Shown one piece after another: positions 48,715-57,947 of a stretch of 64,000 nt of DNA. Position 1 is the first letter of the stretch. Each line of letters opens with the position of its first letter. Origin of the DNA: Streptomyces sp. NRRL F-5123 (GTDB taxonomy: Bacteria > Actinomycetota > Actinomycetes > Streptomycetales > Streptomycetaceae); assembly GCF_000721495.1 (NCBI RefSeq), contig NZ_JOHY01000034.1:1-64000 (forward strand). The letters run 5' to 3'. The notes under the pieces are model-generated. The model saw only the letters and a list, made by a program, of their open reading frames with translations, did no database searches and was not told the origin of the DNA. The translations under genes were made by a program, and so were the position numbers.

Positions 48715-50166
48715 ATGACGAACGTACCCCCCACCACGAACAACGCCGGCATTCCCGTCGAGAGCGACGAGCACTCCCTCACGCTCGGTCCCGACGGGCC
48801 GATCCTGCTCCAGGACCACTACAACATCGAGAAGATGGCCCAGTTCAACCGCGAGCGGGTGCCCGAGCGGGTCGTGCACGCGAAGGGCAGCGGTGCGTAC
48901 GGCCGCTTCCGGGTCACCAACGACGTCAGCCAGTACACCAAGGCGGACCTCTTCCAGCCGGGGCGCGAGACGCGCATGCTGGCCCGGTTCTCGACGGTCG
49001 CCGGTGAGCAGGGCAGCCCGGACAGCTGGCGCGACCCGCGCGGCTTCGCGCTGAAGTTCTACACCGAGCACGGCAACTACGACCTGGTGGGCAACAACAC
49101 CCCGGTCTTCTTCGTCCGCGACACGATCAAGTTCCAGGACTTCATCCGCAGCCAGAAGCGCCGCCCCGACAACGGGCTGCGCGACAACGACATGCAGTGG
49201 GACTTCTGGACGCTGTCGCCGGAGTCCGCGCACCAGGTCACGTGGCTGATGGGCGACCGCGGCATCCCGAAGACGTACCGGAACATGAACGGCTACGGCT
49301 CGCACACGTACATGTGGATCAACGGCGCCGGCGAGAAGTTCTGGGTCAAATACCACTTCAAGACCGACCAGGGCATCGACTTCCTCACGCAGGCGGACGC
49401 CGACGCGCTCGCCGGGGAGAACGCGGACGCGCACCGGCAGGACCTGTGGGAGGCCATCGCGCGCGGCGACCACCCGTCGTGGACGCTCAAGGTGCAGGTC
49501 ATGCCGTTCGAGGACGCGGCGGACTACCGCTTCAACCCGTTCGACCTGACGAAGGTGTGGCCGCAGGGCGACTACCCGCTCGTCGAGGTCGGCCGGATGA
49601 CGCTGGACGAGAACCCGGAGGACTACTTCGTCCACATCGAGCAGGCCGCGTTCGAGCCCTCGAACATGGTGCCGGGCGTCGGCCCGTCGCCGGACAAGAT
49701 GCTGCTCGGACGGCTCTTCTCCTACCCCGACACGCACCGCTACCGGATCGGCCCCAACTACGCGCAGCTCCCGCCCAACCGCCCGCACGTGCCCGTGCAC
49801 TCCTACGCCAAGGACGGCCCGATGCGCTTCGAGCCGAATCGCGTGGGCGCCCCGTACGCGCCGAACTCTTACGGCGGCCCTGCCGCCTCCCCCACGGCGT
49901 ACGGCGACATCGCCGGCTGGCAGGCGGCGGGCGACATGGTGCGCGAGGCGTACACGCTGCACCGCGAGGACGACGACTTCGGGCAGCCCGGCACGCTGGT
50001 GCGCGAGGTCATGGACGACGCGGCGCGGGACCGACTGGTCGGCAACGTCGTCGGGCACCTGGGCGACGGGGTGAGCGCGCCGGTGCTGGAGCGCGCGTTC
50101 GCGTACTGGCGCAGCATCGACCGGCAGACCGGCGACCGGATCGCGGCGGCGTTCAAGGCCGCCTGA
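48715..50166 (+). CDS. Monofunctional heme catalase
   Basis: This 483-aa small-subunit catalase breaks down hydrogen peroxide. Active-site His55 ([12 protein letters not shown]), the distal Asn ([10 protein letters not shown]) and proximal heme-ligand Tyr ([12 protein letters not shown]) are all present. GAGGAA lies just upstream of ATG 48715. It is 109 bp after the phosphatase gene and ends in a strong hairpin. Confidence 0.96.
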   Translation: MTNVPPTTNNAGIPVESDEHSLTLGPDGPILLQDHYNIEKMAQFNRERVPERVVHAKGSGAYGRFRVTNDVSQYTKADLFQPGRETRMLARFSTVAGEQGSPDSWRDPRGFALKFYTEHGNYDLVGNNTPVFFVRDTIKFQDFIRSQKRRPDNGLRDNDMQWDFWTLSPESAHQVTWLMGDRGIPKTYRNMNGYGSHTYMWINGAGEKFWVKYHFKTDQGIDFLTQADADALAGENADAHRQDLWEAIARGDHPSWTLKVQVMPFEDAADYRFNPFDLTKVWPQGDYPLVEVGRMTLDENPEDYFVHIEQAAFEPSNMVPGVGPSPDKMLLGRLFSYPDTHRYRIGPNYAQLPPNRPHVPVHSYAKDGPMRFEPNRVGAPYAPNSYGGPAASPTAYGDIAGWQAAGDMVREAYTLHREDDDFGQPGTLVREVMDDAARDRLVGNVVGHLGDGVSAPVLERAFAYWRSIDRQTGDRIAAAFKAA

Positions 50167-50189
50167 CACCCCCTCCCCGCAGGACCGCA

Positions 50190-50227
50190 GCCCCGAGGAC
50201 ACGTGCTGACGCCCCGTGCCTCGGGGC
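50190..50227 (+). terminator. Terminator hairpin after catalase
   Basis: GCCCCGAGG and CCTCGGGGC form a 9-bp stem around a 20-nt loop that can pair further (CACG/CGTG). Confidence 0.65.
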
Positions 50228-50262
50228 TGCACCGCGCCCGGGGTGGGCCCGGCCGGGGAATT

Positions 50263-50272
50263 GTGATATCAC
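50263..50272 (+). promoter_or_regulatory. Palindrome in the SPFH promoter region
   Basis: GTGATATCAC is a perfect 10-bp palindrome in an AT-rich patch (TTGTGATATCACTTTGCTAG), ~60 bp upstream of the SPFH start. It may be the operator of the RHH protein encoded in the same operon. Confidence 0.5.
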
Positions 50273-50334
50273 TTTGCTAGACCAACGGTCGTGGACACGA
50301 CCGGGCACCACCTCGGGACCACAGGGGGAATCCG

Positions 50335-51309
50335 ATGTCAGAGCACAAGCCCTCGGCCACCGCCGCCGACACAGCCACCGCACCCGCACCCGACGGCCCG
50401 CCGCTGCTGCCCGCGCCGCGCTTCACCGAGCGGCGGGCGCTCGGCATGTCGGGGCTGCCGTTCATGCTTCTCGCACTCGTCGTCGTCGCGGGCGGCGTCA
50501 CGCTCATCGCGCTCGGCGGCACCAGCGCGCACAAGGAGCCGGGCGCGGGGGCCACCGCGGAGATCCTGCTCGGCGTGCTGATCGTGCTGTGCGCGCTCGT
50601 CACGCTCTTCGGCCTCACCCAGGTCGCCCCGGGCGAGGCGCGGGTGACCCAGCTCTTCGGGCGCTACCAGGGCACCATCCGGCAGGACGGGCTGCGCTGG
50701 GTGAACCCCTTCACCCGCCGCCGGAAGATCTCCACCCGGCTGCGCAACCACGAGACGGCCGTACTGAAGGTCAACGACGCCTACGGCAACCCGATCGAGC
50801 TCGCGGCCGTCGTGGTGTGGCAGGTCGAGGACACCGCGCAGGCGGTCTTCGCGGTCGACAACTTCGTCCGGTTCGTCGGCATCCAGACCGACACCGCGGT
50901 CCGGCACATCGCCACCAAATACCCCTACGACGCCCACGACGGCGACTCGCTCTCGCTGCGCGGCAACGCCCAGGAGATCACCGAGCAGCTCTCGCAGGAG
51001 ATCGCGGTACGGGTCGGGTCGGCGGGCGTGAAGATCATCGAGTCGCGCTTCACCCACCTCGCGTACGCGCCCGAGATCGCCTCGGCGATGCTCCAGCGCC
51101 AGCAGGCGGGCGCCATCGTCGCCGCGCGGCAGACCATCGTGGACGGCGCGGTCGGTATGGTCGAGTCGGCCCTCGCCCGGATCACCGAGCAGGGCATCGT
51201 GGAGCTCGACGAGGAGCGCAAGGCGAGCATGGTGAGCAATCTGCTGGTGGTGCTGTGCGGCGACCGCGCGGCCCAGCCGGTGCTCAACACGGGGACCCTC
51301 TACCAGTGA
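50335..51309 (+). CDS. SPFH/Band 7 domain membrane protein
   Basis: This 324-aa protein has two N-terminal TM helices (about 42-62 and 75-95). The SPFH domain (about 95-280) starts [20 protein letters not shown]. Such proteins form membrane-associated scaffolds (flotillin/prohibitin-like). AGGGGGA precedes ATG 50335. A small RHH gene follows 13 bp downstream, an arrangement I have seen as conserved in streptomycetes. Confidence 0.92.
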   Translation: MSEHKPSATAADTATAPAPDGPPLLPAPRFTERRALGMSGLPFMLLALVVVAGGVTLIALGGTSAHKEPGAGATAEILLGVLIVLCALVTLFGLTQVAPGEARVTQLFGRYQGTIRQDGLRWVNPFTRRRKISTRLRNHETAVLKVNDAYGNPIELAAVVVWQVEDTAQAVFAVDNFVRFVGIQTDTAVRHIATKYPYDAHDGDSLSLRGNAQEITEQLSQEIAVRVGSAGVKIIESRFTHLAYAPEIASAMLQRQQAGAIVAARQTIVDGAVGMVESALARITEQGIVELDEERKASMVSNLLVVLCGDRAAQPVLNTGTLYQ

Positions 51310-51322
51310 CGGAGCACCGAAG

Positions 51323-51649
51323 GTGACCGAGCCCGGCGAGGCGGAGGCGGCCGCCGAGAGCGAGACGCCGGCGGCCGCCGGCAACGGGGCGGGGACGGGG
51401 GCGGCCGGGACGGGGGCGGCCGCCCGCCGGGCCCGCAAGCAGGTGCTGCTGCGGCTCGACCCGGCCGTCCACGACGCCGTCGCGGCCTGGGCGGCGGCCG
51501 AGCTGCGCAGCACCAACGCGCAGATCGAGTTCCTGCTGCGGCGCGCGCTGGGCGAGGCCGGGCGGCTGCCACTGTCCGCCCGGCCGATTCCGCGCCGCGG
51601 CCGTCCGCCCCGTGACACCTCTCCCGAGGATCCGCCCGCACCCTCCTGA
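51323..51649 (+). CDS. Arc-type ribbon-helix-helix DNA-binding protein
   Basis: This 108-aa protein has an Ala/Gly-rich N-terminus, then an RHH fold (about 38-80: KQVLLRLDPAVHDAVAAWAA, then NAQIEFLLRRAL). It is probably co-transcribed with the SPFH gene and likely binds the operon's own promoter as a dimer. The C-terminus is Pro/Arg-rich. Confidence 0.85.
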   Translation: MTEPGEAEAAAESETPAAAGNGAGTGAAGTGAAARRARKQVLLRLDPAVHDAVAAWAAAELRSTNAQIEFLLRRALGEAGRLPLSARPIPRRGRPPRDTSPEDPPAPS

Positions 51650-51686
51650 CCAGCCGGTATTCCCTTCGGGGTGATTATCCCCCGTG

Positions 51687-51707
51687 CGTATACACACGAT
51701 GTATACG
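51687..51707. promoter_or_regulatory. PadR operator (perfect inverted repeat) over the -35 region
   Basis: CGTATACA-CACGA-TGTATACG is a perfect 8-bp inverted repeat, ending 8 bp before the -10 box of the PadR gene. Its position over the -35 region and its size fit autorepression by PadR. Confidence 0.75.
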
Positions 51708-51714
51708 CGTGGTG

Positions 51715-51720
51715 TAGTGT
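51715..51720 (+). promoter_or_regulatory. -10 box of the leaderless PadR promoter
   Basis: TAGTGT, 7 nt, then ATG 51728. Confidence 0.55.
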
Positions 51721-51727
51721 GCTCCGC

Positions 51728-52252
51728 ATGTCAATCGGCCATGCCCTGCTCGGACTTCTGGAGTCCGGCCCGCGCCACGGTTACGACCTCAAGCGCGCCT
51801 TCGACGAACGCTTCGGACACGACCGCCCCCTCGCGTACGGGCAGGTCTACTCGACCATGGCCCGGCTGCTGCGCAACGGGCTCGTCGAGGTCGACGGCAT
51901 CGAGCCCGGCGGCGGGCCCGAGCGCAAGCGGTACGCCATCACCGACGCCGGGATCACCGATGTCGCCGCGTGGCTCGCGCAGCCCGAGAAGCCCGAGCCG
52001 TACCTCCAGACGACCCTCTACACCAAGGTCGTCCTGGCGCTGCTCACCGGCCGCCCGGCCGCCGACCTGCTGGACACCCAGCGCGCCGAACACCTGCGCC
52101 TGATGCGCGAGCTGACCCGCCGCAAGGGCACCGGCGACCTCGCCGACCAGCTCATCTGCGACCACGCCCTCTTCCATCTGGAAGCCGACCTGCGCTGGCT
52201 GGAACTGACCGCCGCGCGGCTCGACGAACTCGCCGCGGAGGTGACCCGGTGA
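51728..52252 (+). CDS. PadR-family transcriptional regulator
   Basis: This 174-aa regulator has a winged helix (SIGHALLGLLESGPRHGYDL, then YGQVYSTMARLLRNGLVEVD) and a C-terminal dimerisation helix domain of the Vir_act_alpha_C type. It overlaps the ABC ATPase gene (GTGA). It probably represses the operon until a toxic ligand binds. Confidence 0.93.
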   Translation: MSIGHALLGLLESGPRHGYDLKRAFDERFGHDRPLAYGQVYSTMARLLRNGLVEVDGIEPGGGPERKRYAITDAGITDVAAWLAQPEKPEPYLQTTLYTKVVLALLTGRPAADLLDTQRAEHLRLMRELTRRKGTGDLADQLICDHALFHLEADLRWLELTAARLDELAAEVTR

Positions 52253-52968
52253 CGTACTCCCCCACCACGGGCGACGGCGCCCGACCGGCCGCCGAGCCGC
52301 TGCTGCTGGCCCGCGACCTGCACAAGGCCTACGGCCGCACGCCCGCGCTGGACGGCGCCGACATGTCGGTACGGGCGGGCGAGGTCGTCGCCGTCATGGG
52401 CCCGTCCGGCTCGGGCAAGTCGACGCTGCTGCACTGCCTGGCCGGCATCGTCCGGCCCGACTCCGGCGAGGTCCGCTATCGCGGGCAGGCGCTGTCGGCC
52501 ATGTCGGACGGCGCCCGCAGCGCCCTGCGCCGTACGGACTTCGGCTTCGTCTTCCAGTTCGGGCAGCTGGTGCCCGAACTGACATGCCTGGAGAACGTCG
52601 CGATACCGCTGCGGCTCGGCGGGCGGCGCCGCAAGGACGCCGAGGCCGAGGCGGCGCGCTGGCTGGAGCGGCTGGAGGTCGACGACGTCGCGGGCCAGCG
52701 GCCGGGTGAGATCTCCGGCGGCCAGGGGCAGCGTGTCGCCGTGGCCCGCGCACTGGTCGGCGGGCCACGGGTGGTCTTCGCCGACGAGCCGACCGGCGCG
52801 CTGGACTCCCTCAACGGCGAGCGCGTCATGCGGCTGCTGACCGCGGCCGCGCACGACACCGGCGCCGCCGTCGTCCTGGTCACGCACGAGGCGCGGGTCG
52901 CCGCGTACTCCGACCGGGAGATCGTCGTACGGGACGGCAAGTCGCGCGACCTGGACCGCGTGTCATGA
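52249..52968 (+). CDS. ABC transporter ATP-binding protein
   Basis: This 239-aa MacB-type ATPase has Walker [10 protein letters not shown], signature [15 protein letters not shown], Walker B VVFADEPTGALDS and H-loop VTHE. The signature starts with Ile instead of Leu. It is coupled to PadR upstream and the FtsX permease downstream by 4-bp overlaps. Confidence 0.94.
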   Translation: MTYSPTTGDGARPAAEPLLLARDLHKAYGRTPALDGADMSVRAGEVVAVMGPSGSGKSTLLHCLAGIVRPDSGEVRYRGQALSAMSDGARSALRRTDFGFVFQFGQLVPELTCLENVAIPLRLGGRRRKDAEAEAARWLERLEVDDVAGQRPGEISGGQGQRVAVARALVGGPRVVFADEPTGALDSLNGERVMRLLTAAAHDTGAAVVLVTHEARVAAYSDREIVVRDGKSRDLDRVS

Positions 52969-55466
52969 GCGGCTCCCCACGACCGCGCGAGCCCTTCGCC
53001 GGTTTCGACGCCACTGCCCGCGCCCCGCACGGCCCCACCGCCCCGCACGGCCCCGCCGCCGCGCACGGCCCCGCCGGCTCCTCGGACGCCGACCGGCCGC
53101 GCGCCGGGCTGCGCGGCTGGGCGCACGACCTGCTGCTCGGCGCCCGCTTCGCCGCCGGCGGCGGGCGCGAGGGCTGGACCCGCACCGTGCTGACCGCGGT
53201 CGGCGTCGGGCTCGGCGTGGCGCTGCTGCTGCTCGCGGCGGCCGTACCGGCCATGATGCACACCCGCGACCAGCGCCGCGTCGCCCGCGACACCCTCTCC
53301 GTCGGCGAGCACCTCGAGCCGAGCGACCGCACCTTCCTGCTCGCCGACGAGAGCACCACCTTCCGCGGCGACCAGATCACCGGTGTTCTCGTCGCGCCGG
53401 ACGGCCCGCACGCCCCGACCCCGCCGGGCGTCACGGCGATACCGCGGCCCGGCGAGATGGTCGCCTCCCCCGCGCTGAAGAAGCTGCTGGCGCACGAACC
53501 GATCCTGCGCGAGCGCATCCCGTACGAGATCACCGGCACCATCGGCAAGGCCGGGCTCATGGGGCCCGCCGAGCTGTACTACTACGCGGGCAGCGACAAA
53601 CTCCTCGCCCACGACGCGAGCGGGCGGACCGGCAACGCCGACCGGATGGCCCGCTACGGCGCCCACAGCAACTCCGAGGTGCTGGGGCCGGTCTTCACGC
53701 TGCTGCTGATCATGGTCGTGATCGTGCTGCTGCTGCCGGTCGGGGTCTTCGTCGCCACCGCGACCCGGCTCGGCGGCGAGCGCCGCGACCGGCGGCTCGC
53801 GGCGCTGCGGCTGGTCGGCGCCGACATCCACGCCACCCGGCGCATCGCGGCGGGCGAGGCGCTGCTCGGGACCCTCCTCGGGGTGCTGGTGGGCGTCGGG
53901 TTCTTCCTGGGCGCCCGGCAGTTGGCGACGTACATCACCATCCGGGACATCTCCGCCTTCCCCTCCGACCTCGCACCGGACCCGCTGCTGACGGTGCTGA
54001 TCGTCCTGGCGGTGCCGGCCGCCGCGGTCGCCATCACGCTGCTGAGCCTGCGGCGCACCGCCATCGAACCGCTCGGCGTCTTCCGCGACGGGCTCGGGAG
54101 GCCGCGCCGGGTGTGGTGGCGGATCGCCATCCCGGCGGTCGGCCTGGCGATGCTCGCCCCACTGTTCGGCAAGGTCAGGGGCGACGCGTCGGTCAACGAG
54201 TACCAGGTCGCGACCGGTGCGGTCCTGCTGCTCGTCGGGGTGACCGCGGTGCTGCCGTGGCTCGTCGAGACCGCGGTCGGACGGCTGCGCGGCGGCCCGG
54301 TCTCCTGGCAACTGGCCACCCGGCGGCTCCAGTTGAGCAGCGGCTCGGCCGGGCGCATGGTCAGCGGGGTGACGGTGGCCGTCGCCGGCGCCATCGCGCT
54401 GCAGATGCTCTTCCACGCCGTGGACGGCGACTTCGTGTCCGACACCGGCGCCGACACCGCACGGGCGCAGGTGGAGGTGGACGACTGGGGCGCGGGCCCC
54501 CGCACCACCGCACAGGACATCCGGCAGCTCGCCGCCACCAAGGGCGTCCGCGACGCCACCGGCTACACCAGCGCGAGCGTCAACCGGCCCGACGCGTACA
54601 AGCTCAGCGGTGACGCGCTGAGCGCGGACACCGTCTCGCTGACCGTCGCCGACTGCGCGAGCCTGCGCAACTTCGCGGCGATCGGCAAGGACTGCGGCCC
54701 GCACAGCGTCTACCTCGTGGCGCCGCCCGCCGGGGAGAACCGCACCTCCGCCGGCTACGTCACGCCCGGCGCGCGCGTCGACCTCAACACCGACTACTCC
54801 GACCGCTACACCGGCAACCCCCGGCTGTGGACGATCCCGGCCGGCGCCCGCACGGTCGCTTCCCGCACCGACCCGCTCGGCGGCCGGATGTGGGGCATCT
54901 TCACCGTCCCCGGCGTCATCGACGACACGTGGCTGTCCACGTCGTACGCCGAGATGTTCGTCAACCTCGACGACCGGACGCCGGACGCGGTCGAGTACGT
55001 CCGCAACACCACCGCGCGCTTCGGACTCGACGCCTACGCCAGCGACATCCACGGCACCACCTCCAAGACCGCCTACACCCAGCTGCGCCGTGGCCTGTTC
55101 GCCGGTGCGACCCTCACCCTGGTGCTCATCGGGGCGAGCCTGCTGGTGACCATGCTGGAGCAGCTGCGGGAGCGGAAGAAGCTGCTGGCCGTGCTGGTGG
55201 CCTTCGGCACGAAGCGCTCGGCGCTGGCCTGGTCGGTGCTGTGGCAGACCGCGGTGCCGGTCGTCATCGGCCTCGCCCTCGCCGTGGCGGGCGGGGTCGG
55301 CCTGGGGGCGGCGCTGCTGGCGATGGTCGCCCGGCCCTTCCGGATGGACTGGGCGGACGTGTTGTCCATGGCCGCGATCGGCTCCGCCGTCGTCCTGGGG
55401 GTGACTCTGCTCAGCCTCCCCCTCCTGTGGAGGCTGATGAGGCCCGACGGCCTCCGCGTCGAGTAG
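52965..55466 (+). CDS. Large FtsX-type ABC transporter permease
   Basis: This 833-aa membrane protein has two FtsX domains. TM helices are at about 70-95, 235-260, 295-320, 335-360, 385-405, 420-440 and near 475, with the last three at about 715-740, 765-795 and 805-825. An extracytoplasmic domain lies at ~490-700. The N-terminus has HGP-type repeats (PHGPTAPHGPAAAHGPA). Length and regulator resemble lantibiotic/antimicrobial-peptide resistance exporters; the substrate is unknown. ATG overlaps the ATPase stop. Confidence 0.9.
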   Translation: MSGSPRPREPFAGFDATARAPHGPTAPHGPAAAHGPAGSSDADRPRAGLRGWAHDLLLGARFAAGGGREGWTRTVLTAVGVGLGVALLLLAAAVPAMMHTRDQRRVARDTLSVGEHLEPSDRTFLLADESTTFRGDQITGVLVAPDGPHAPTPPGVTAIPRPGEMVASPALKKLLAHEPILRERIPYEITGTIGKAGLMGPAELYYYAGSDKLLAHDASGRTGNADRMARYGAHSNSEVLGPVFTLLLIMVVIVLLLPVGVFVATATRLGGERRDRRLAALRLVGADIHATRRIAAGEALLGTLLGVLVGVGFFLGARQLATYITIRDISAFPSDLAPDPLLTVLIVLAVPAAAVAITLLSLRRTAIEPLGVFRDGLGRPRRVWWRIAIPAVGLAMLAPLFGKVRGDASVNEYQVATGAVLLLVGVTAVLPWLVETAVGRLRGGPVSWQLATRRLQLSSGSAGRMVSGVTVAVAGAIALQMLFHAVDGDFVSDTGADTARAQVEVDDWGAGPRTTAQDIRQLAATKGVRDATGYTSASVNRPDAYKLSGDALSADTVSLTVADCASLRNFAAIGKDCGPHSVYLVAPPAGENRTSAGYVTPGARVDLNTDYSDRYTGNPRLWTIPAGARTVASRTDPLGGRMWGIFTVPGVIDDTWLSTSYAEMFVNLDDRTPDAVEYVRNTTARFGLDAYASDIHGTTSKTAYTQLRRGLFAGATLTLVLIGASLLVTMLEQLRERKKLLAVLVAFGTKRSALAWSVLWQTAVPVVIGLALAVAGGVGLGAALLAMVARPFRMDWADVLSMAAIGSAVVLGVTLLSLPLLWRLMRPDGLRVE

Positions 55467-55479
55467 CGGGCTTCCCTGT

Positions 55480-55512
55480 CGCGTAGGGGCCGAGGGGCAC
55501 GGCCCCTACGCG
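55480..55512. terminator. Bidirectional terminator
   Basis: CGCGTAGGGGCC and its perfect 12-bp complement enclose a 9-nt loop. The right arm includes the stop codon of the convergent AI-2E gene. Confidence 0.75.
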
Positions 55513-57014
55513 GGGTCCGGAGCGGGCTCGGGCTCGGCCGGGGCGGGAGGCGCCGCCGCAAGGGGAGAAGCAGGGGGGACGGCGGCGCGGTCGCGCGCGT
55601 ACGCGCGGAGGTAGCCCACCACCGTGTTGCTCACGGCGACGAGGGGGACCGCCACGACAGCACCCCCGATACCCGCGACGAGCGACCCCGCCGCCACGGA
55701 GAGGACGACCGCGAGGGGGTGGACGCGGACCGCGCGGCCCAGGATGAAGGGCTGCAGGATGTGGCCCTCGATCTGCTGGACGGCGAGCACGACCGCGAGC
55801 ACCATCAGCGCTATGAACGGGCCCTCCGTCACCAGCGCGACGACCACGGCGATGAAGCCGGAGGCGACCGCGCCGACGAGCGGGACGAAGGAGGACAGGA
55901 AGATGACCACCGCGAGCGGCACGGCCATCGGCACGCCGAGGAAGAAGATGCCGATGCCGATGCAGATCGCGTCGATCAGCGCGACGATGACCGTGCCCCG
56001 CACGTACAGCGTCAGCGTCCGCCAGGCGCGCGGGCCGGCGCCGGCGAGCCCGTCGCGCGCGGCCTCCGGGAAGAGCCGCAGCACCCACTTCCAGATGTTG
56101 GGGCCGTCGTAGAGCAGGAAGAGCGTGCTGAACATCGCCAGCAGCATGCCGGTGAGCAGGTCGACTATGACGGTGACGCCTTCGAGCCCGGCGTCGGTGA
56201 GCGCCTTGGAGTTGGAGCCGATGGCGTCGCTCAGGTTCTTCGCTATGTTGTTGATCTGGTCGTCCGTGACATGGAAGGGGCTGTTGAGCAGCCACTTCTT
56301 GCCCTCGGCGATACCGTCCTGAAGGCTGCTGGACAGGTTGTCGACGTTGTCCATCACCTGCCAGACGACGAACCAGCCGACCAGGCCCATGACGACGAAC
56401 CCGCCGATGAACACCATGGCCGTGGCCAGCCCGCGCGGCACCCCCATCCGCTTGAGCCGGGCCACGAACGGCTGCAACAGCGCGGTGATGAGCAGTGCGG
56501 CGGCGAAGGCGAGCACCACCAGGCGCACCGCGCCGATGACCCGCATCAGCACCCACACCGTGCCGGCGAGGATCAGCAGCCGCCACCCGATCTCGGCGGC
56601 GACCCGCATGCTCCACGGCACCATCGCCGCCGGGTCTCCCGGCGGGGCCGCGGCCGCCCGCTGTCCGGGGATCGCGGCGGCCACGGGTCTCGCCGCGGCA
56701 GGCTCCGCCGCGGGCGCGGCGGCGGCTTCGGCCCCCGGATCGGCCGACGGTCCGTCCGGACCACGACCCGAACCCCGTTCCGCACCCGAGTCCGAGTCCG
56801 AGTCCGAGCCTGAGCCCGTGCCTGGCACGGGAGTTGGGGCGGCTTCCGGGGCCGGGGCGGGGGCGGCCTGTTCGGCGGCCGGGGCCAGCACGGAGAGGGC
56901 GGCGTCGTGCTCGGCCTCGCGGGCGGTGACCCTGGCGTGCCGCTCTTCCAGCCGGCCCGCGAGTCCCGCCAGCCCGGCTGCGAGCGCGGTACTCCAGTTG
57001 CGCTTCTCGGCCAT
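55506..57014 (-). CDS. AI-2E family transporter
   Basis: This 502-aa protein has a long disordered N-terminus (about 45-145; Ala/Pro and Ser-Asp repeats). Seven or eight TM helices of the AI-2E (PerM) family follow (TVWVLMRVIGAVRLVVLAFA, VIVALIDAICIGIGIFFLGV, SSFVPLVGAVASGFIAVVVA). Members export small molecules or Na+; the substrate is not predictable. ATG 57014 has GGGGAG upstream. Confidence 0.9.
   Translation of the reverse strand: MAEKRNWSTALAAGLAGLAGRLEERHARVTAREAEHDAALSVLAPAAEQAAPAPAPEAAPTPVPGTGSGSDSDSDSGAERGSGRGPDGPSADPGAEAAAAPAAEPAAARPVAAAIPGQRAAAAPPGDPAAMVPWSMRVAAEIGWRLLILAGTVWVLMRVIGAVRLVVLAFAAALLITALLQPFVARLKRMGVPRGLATAMVFIGGFVVMGLVGWFVVWQVMDNVDNLSSSLQDGIAEGKKWLLNSPFHVTDDQINNIAKNLSDAIGSNSKALTDAGLEGVTVIVDLLTGMLLAMFSTLFLLYDGPNIWKWVLRLFPEAARDGLAGAGPRAWRTLTLYVRGTVIVALIDAICIGIGIFFLGVPMAVPLAVVIFLSSFVPLVGAVASGFIAVVVALVTEGPFIALMVLAVVLAVQQIEGHILQPFILGRAVRVHPLAVVLSVAAGSLVAGIGGAVVAVPLVAVSNTVVGYLRAYARDRAAVPPASPLAAAPPAPAEPEPAPDPA
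56786..56809 (+). repeat. Hexanucleotide microrepeat in the AI-2E gene
   Basis: (CCGAGT)3 plus CCGAGC, read on the minus strand as an alternating Ser-Asp run. It is in frame, so copy-number changes would alter linker length without a frameshift. Confidence 0.75.
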
Positions 57015-57189
57015 CGCTCCCCGCCCCCCTCGACACGTCGTTGTGGACCCGCTGTGCAGGACGACGTTACCTGCCCTTGGGGTTGCCTTTGCTGCAGACC
57101 CGCACCCGGATGGGGGAACACGCCGACAAGTACGGATGAACACCGATGAAAGCGGGCGACCGCCGTCGACGGCGGCCGGCCGCGGACGC

Positions 57190-57227
57190 ACGGAACCCCC
57201 GGGACCGTAACGGCCCGGGGGTTCCGT
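57190..57227 (-). terminator. Terminator hairpin after the transglycosylase gene
   Basis: ACGGAACCCCCGGG and its perfect 14-bp complement enclose a 10-nt loop, 43 bp beyond the stop. Confidence 0.8.
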
Positions 57228-57269
57228 GGAATTCCGTGCGCCTCGGCGCGGCGGCCCAGTATCAGCGGC

Positions 57270-57947
57270 CTAGTAGTAGTGGTTGACCTGCCAGAAGGAC
57301 CAGGCCTCGCACGGGCTGCCGTAGCGCGAGTTCATGTAGTTCAGGCCCCACTTGATCTGGGTGGCCGGGTTCGTGCGCCAGTCGGCGCCCGCGGAGGCCA
57401 TCTTGGAGCCGGGCAGAGCCTGGACGAGGCCGTAGGCGCTCGACGAGGGGTTCTGGGCGGTGTAACGCCAGCCGCTCTCGTGCGACACGATGTTGGAGAA
57501 GCACGCGTACTGGCCGCTCCCGACGATCTGCTTGGCCATCGCCTTGACCTCGGCGATGGTGTACGTCGCCTGGGTCGGGAAGCTGGCGTCGGGGTTGCCC
57601 TTGCCTGCGGCGAGCTTCTTGAGCCGCTCCTTCTCCGCAGCCGCGTCCGCGATCTTCTTCTTCGCCGCCGCGTCCTTGGCCGCCTGCACGCGGGCTGCCT
57701 GCTCCGCGCCCTGCCGCGCATGCGCGTCGGCAGCGTCCGACTGGGCCTGTACCTGCTCAGTCAACGACGCCTGCTGGACCTGCTGTCCAGCCGGGATGTC
57801 TGCGAGGAGGGTCGTCGTCCCGGCAGCCTCGACGGGTTCGTTGGACCCGCCCTGATCGGCGCCCGACGCGACGCCCACGACGGCGCCCACAGTGGTGACC
57901 GCAGTGGCTGACGCCACCGCGAATCCCCGGACCGAGATCCGGCTCAC
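57270..57947 (-). CDS. Secreted lysozyme-like (SLT) transglycosylase
   Basis: This 225-aa exported peptidoglycan hydrolase has a signal peptide (VSRISVRGFAVASATAVTTV). An Ala/Lys-rich coiled-coil follows (about 70-115), then a C-terminal SLT/lysozyme-like domain (about 125-225) with catalytic Glu157 in SHESGW and NPSSSAYGLVQALPG. GTG 57947 is chosen because GGAAGG lies 7 nt upstream. An in-frame ATG at 57965 lacks a ribosome site. It probably acts in cell-wall remodelling, like the streptomycete Rpf/Swl enzymes. Confidence 0.9.
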   Translation of the reverse strand: MSRISVRGFAVASATAVTTVGAVVGVASGADQGGSNEPVEAAGTTTLLADIPAGQQVQQASLTEQVQAQSDAADAHARQGAEQAARVQAAKDAAAKKKIADAAAEKERLKKLAAGKGNPDASFPTQATYTIAEVKAMAKQIVGSGQYACFSNIVSHESGWRYTAQNPSSSAYGLVQALPGSKMASAGADWRTNPATQIKWGLNYMNSRYGSPCEAWSFWQVNHYY

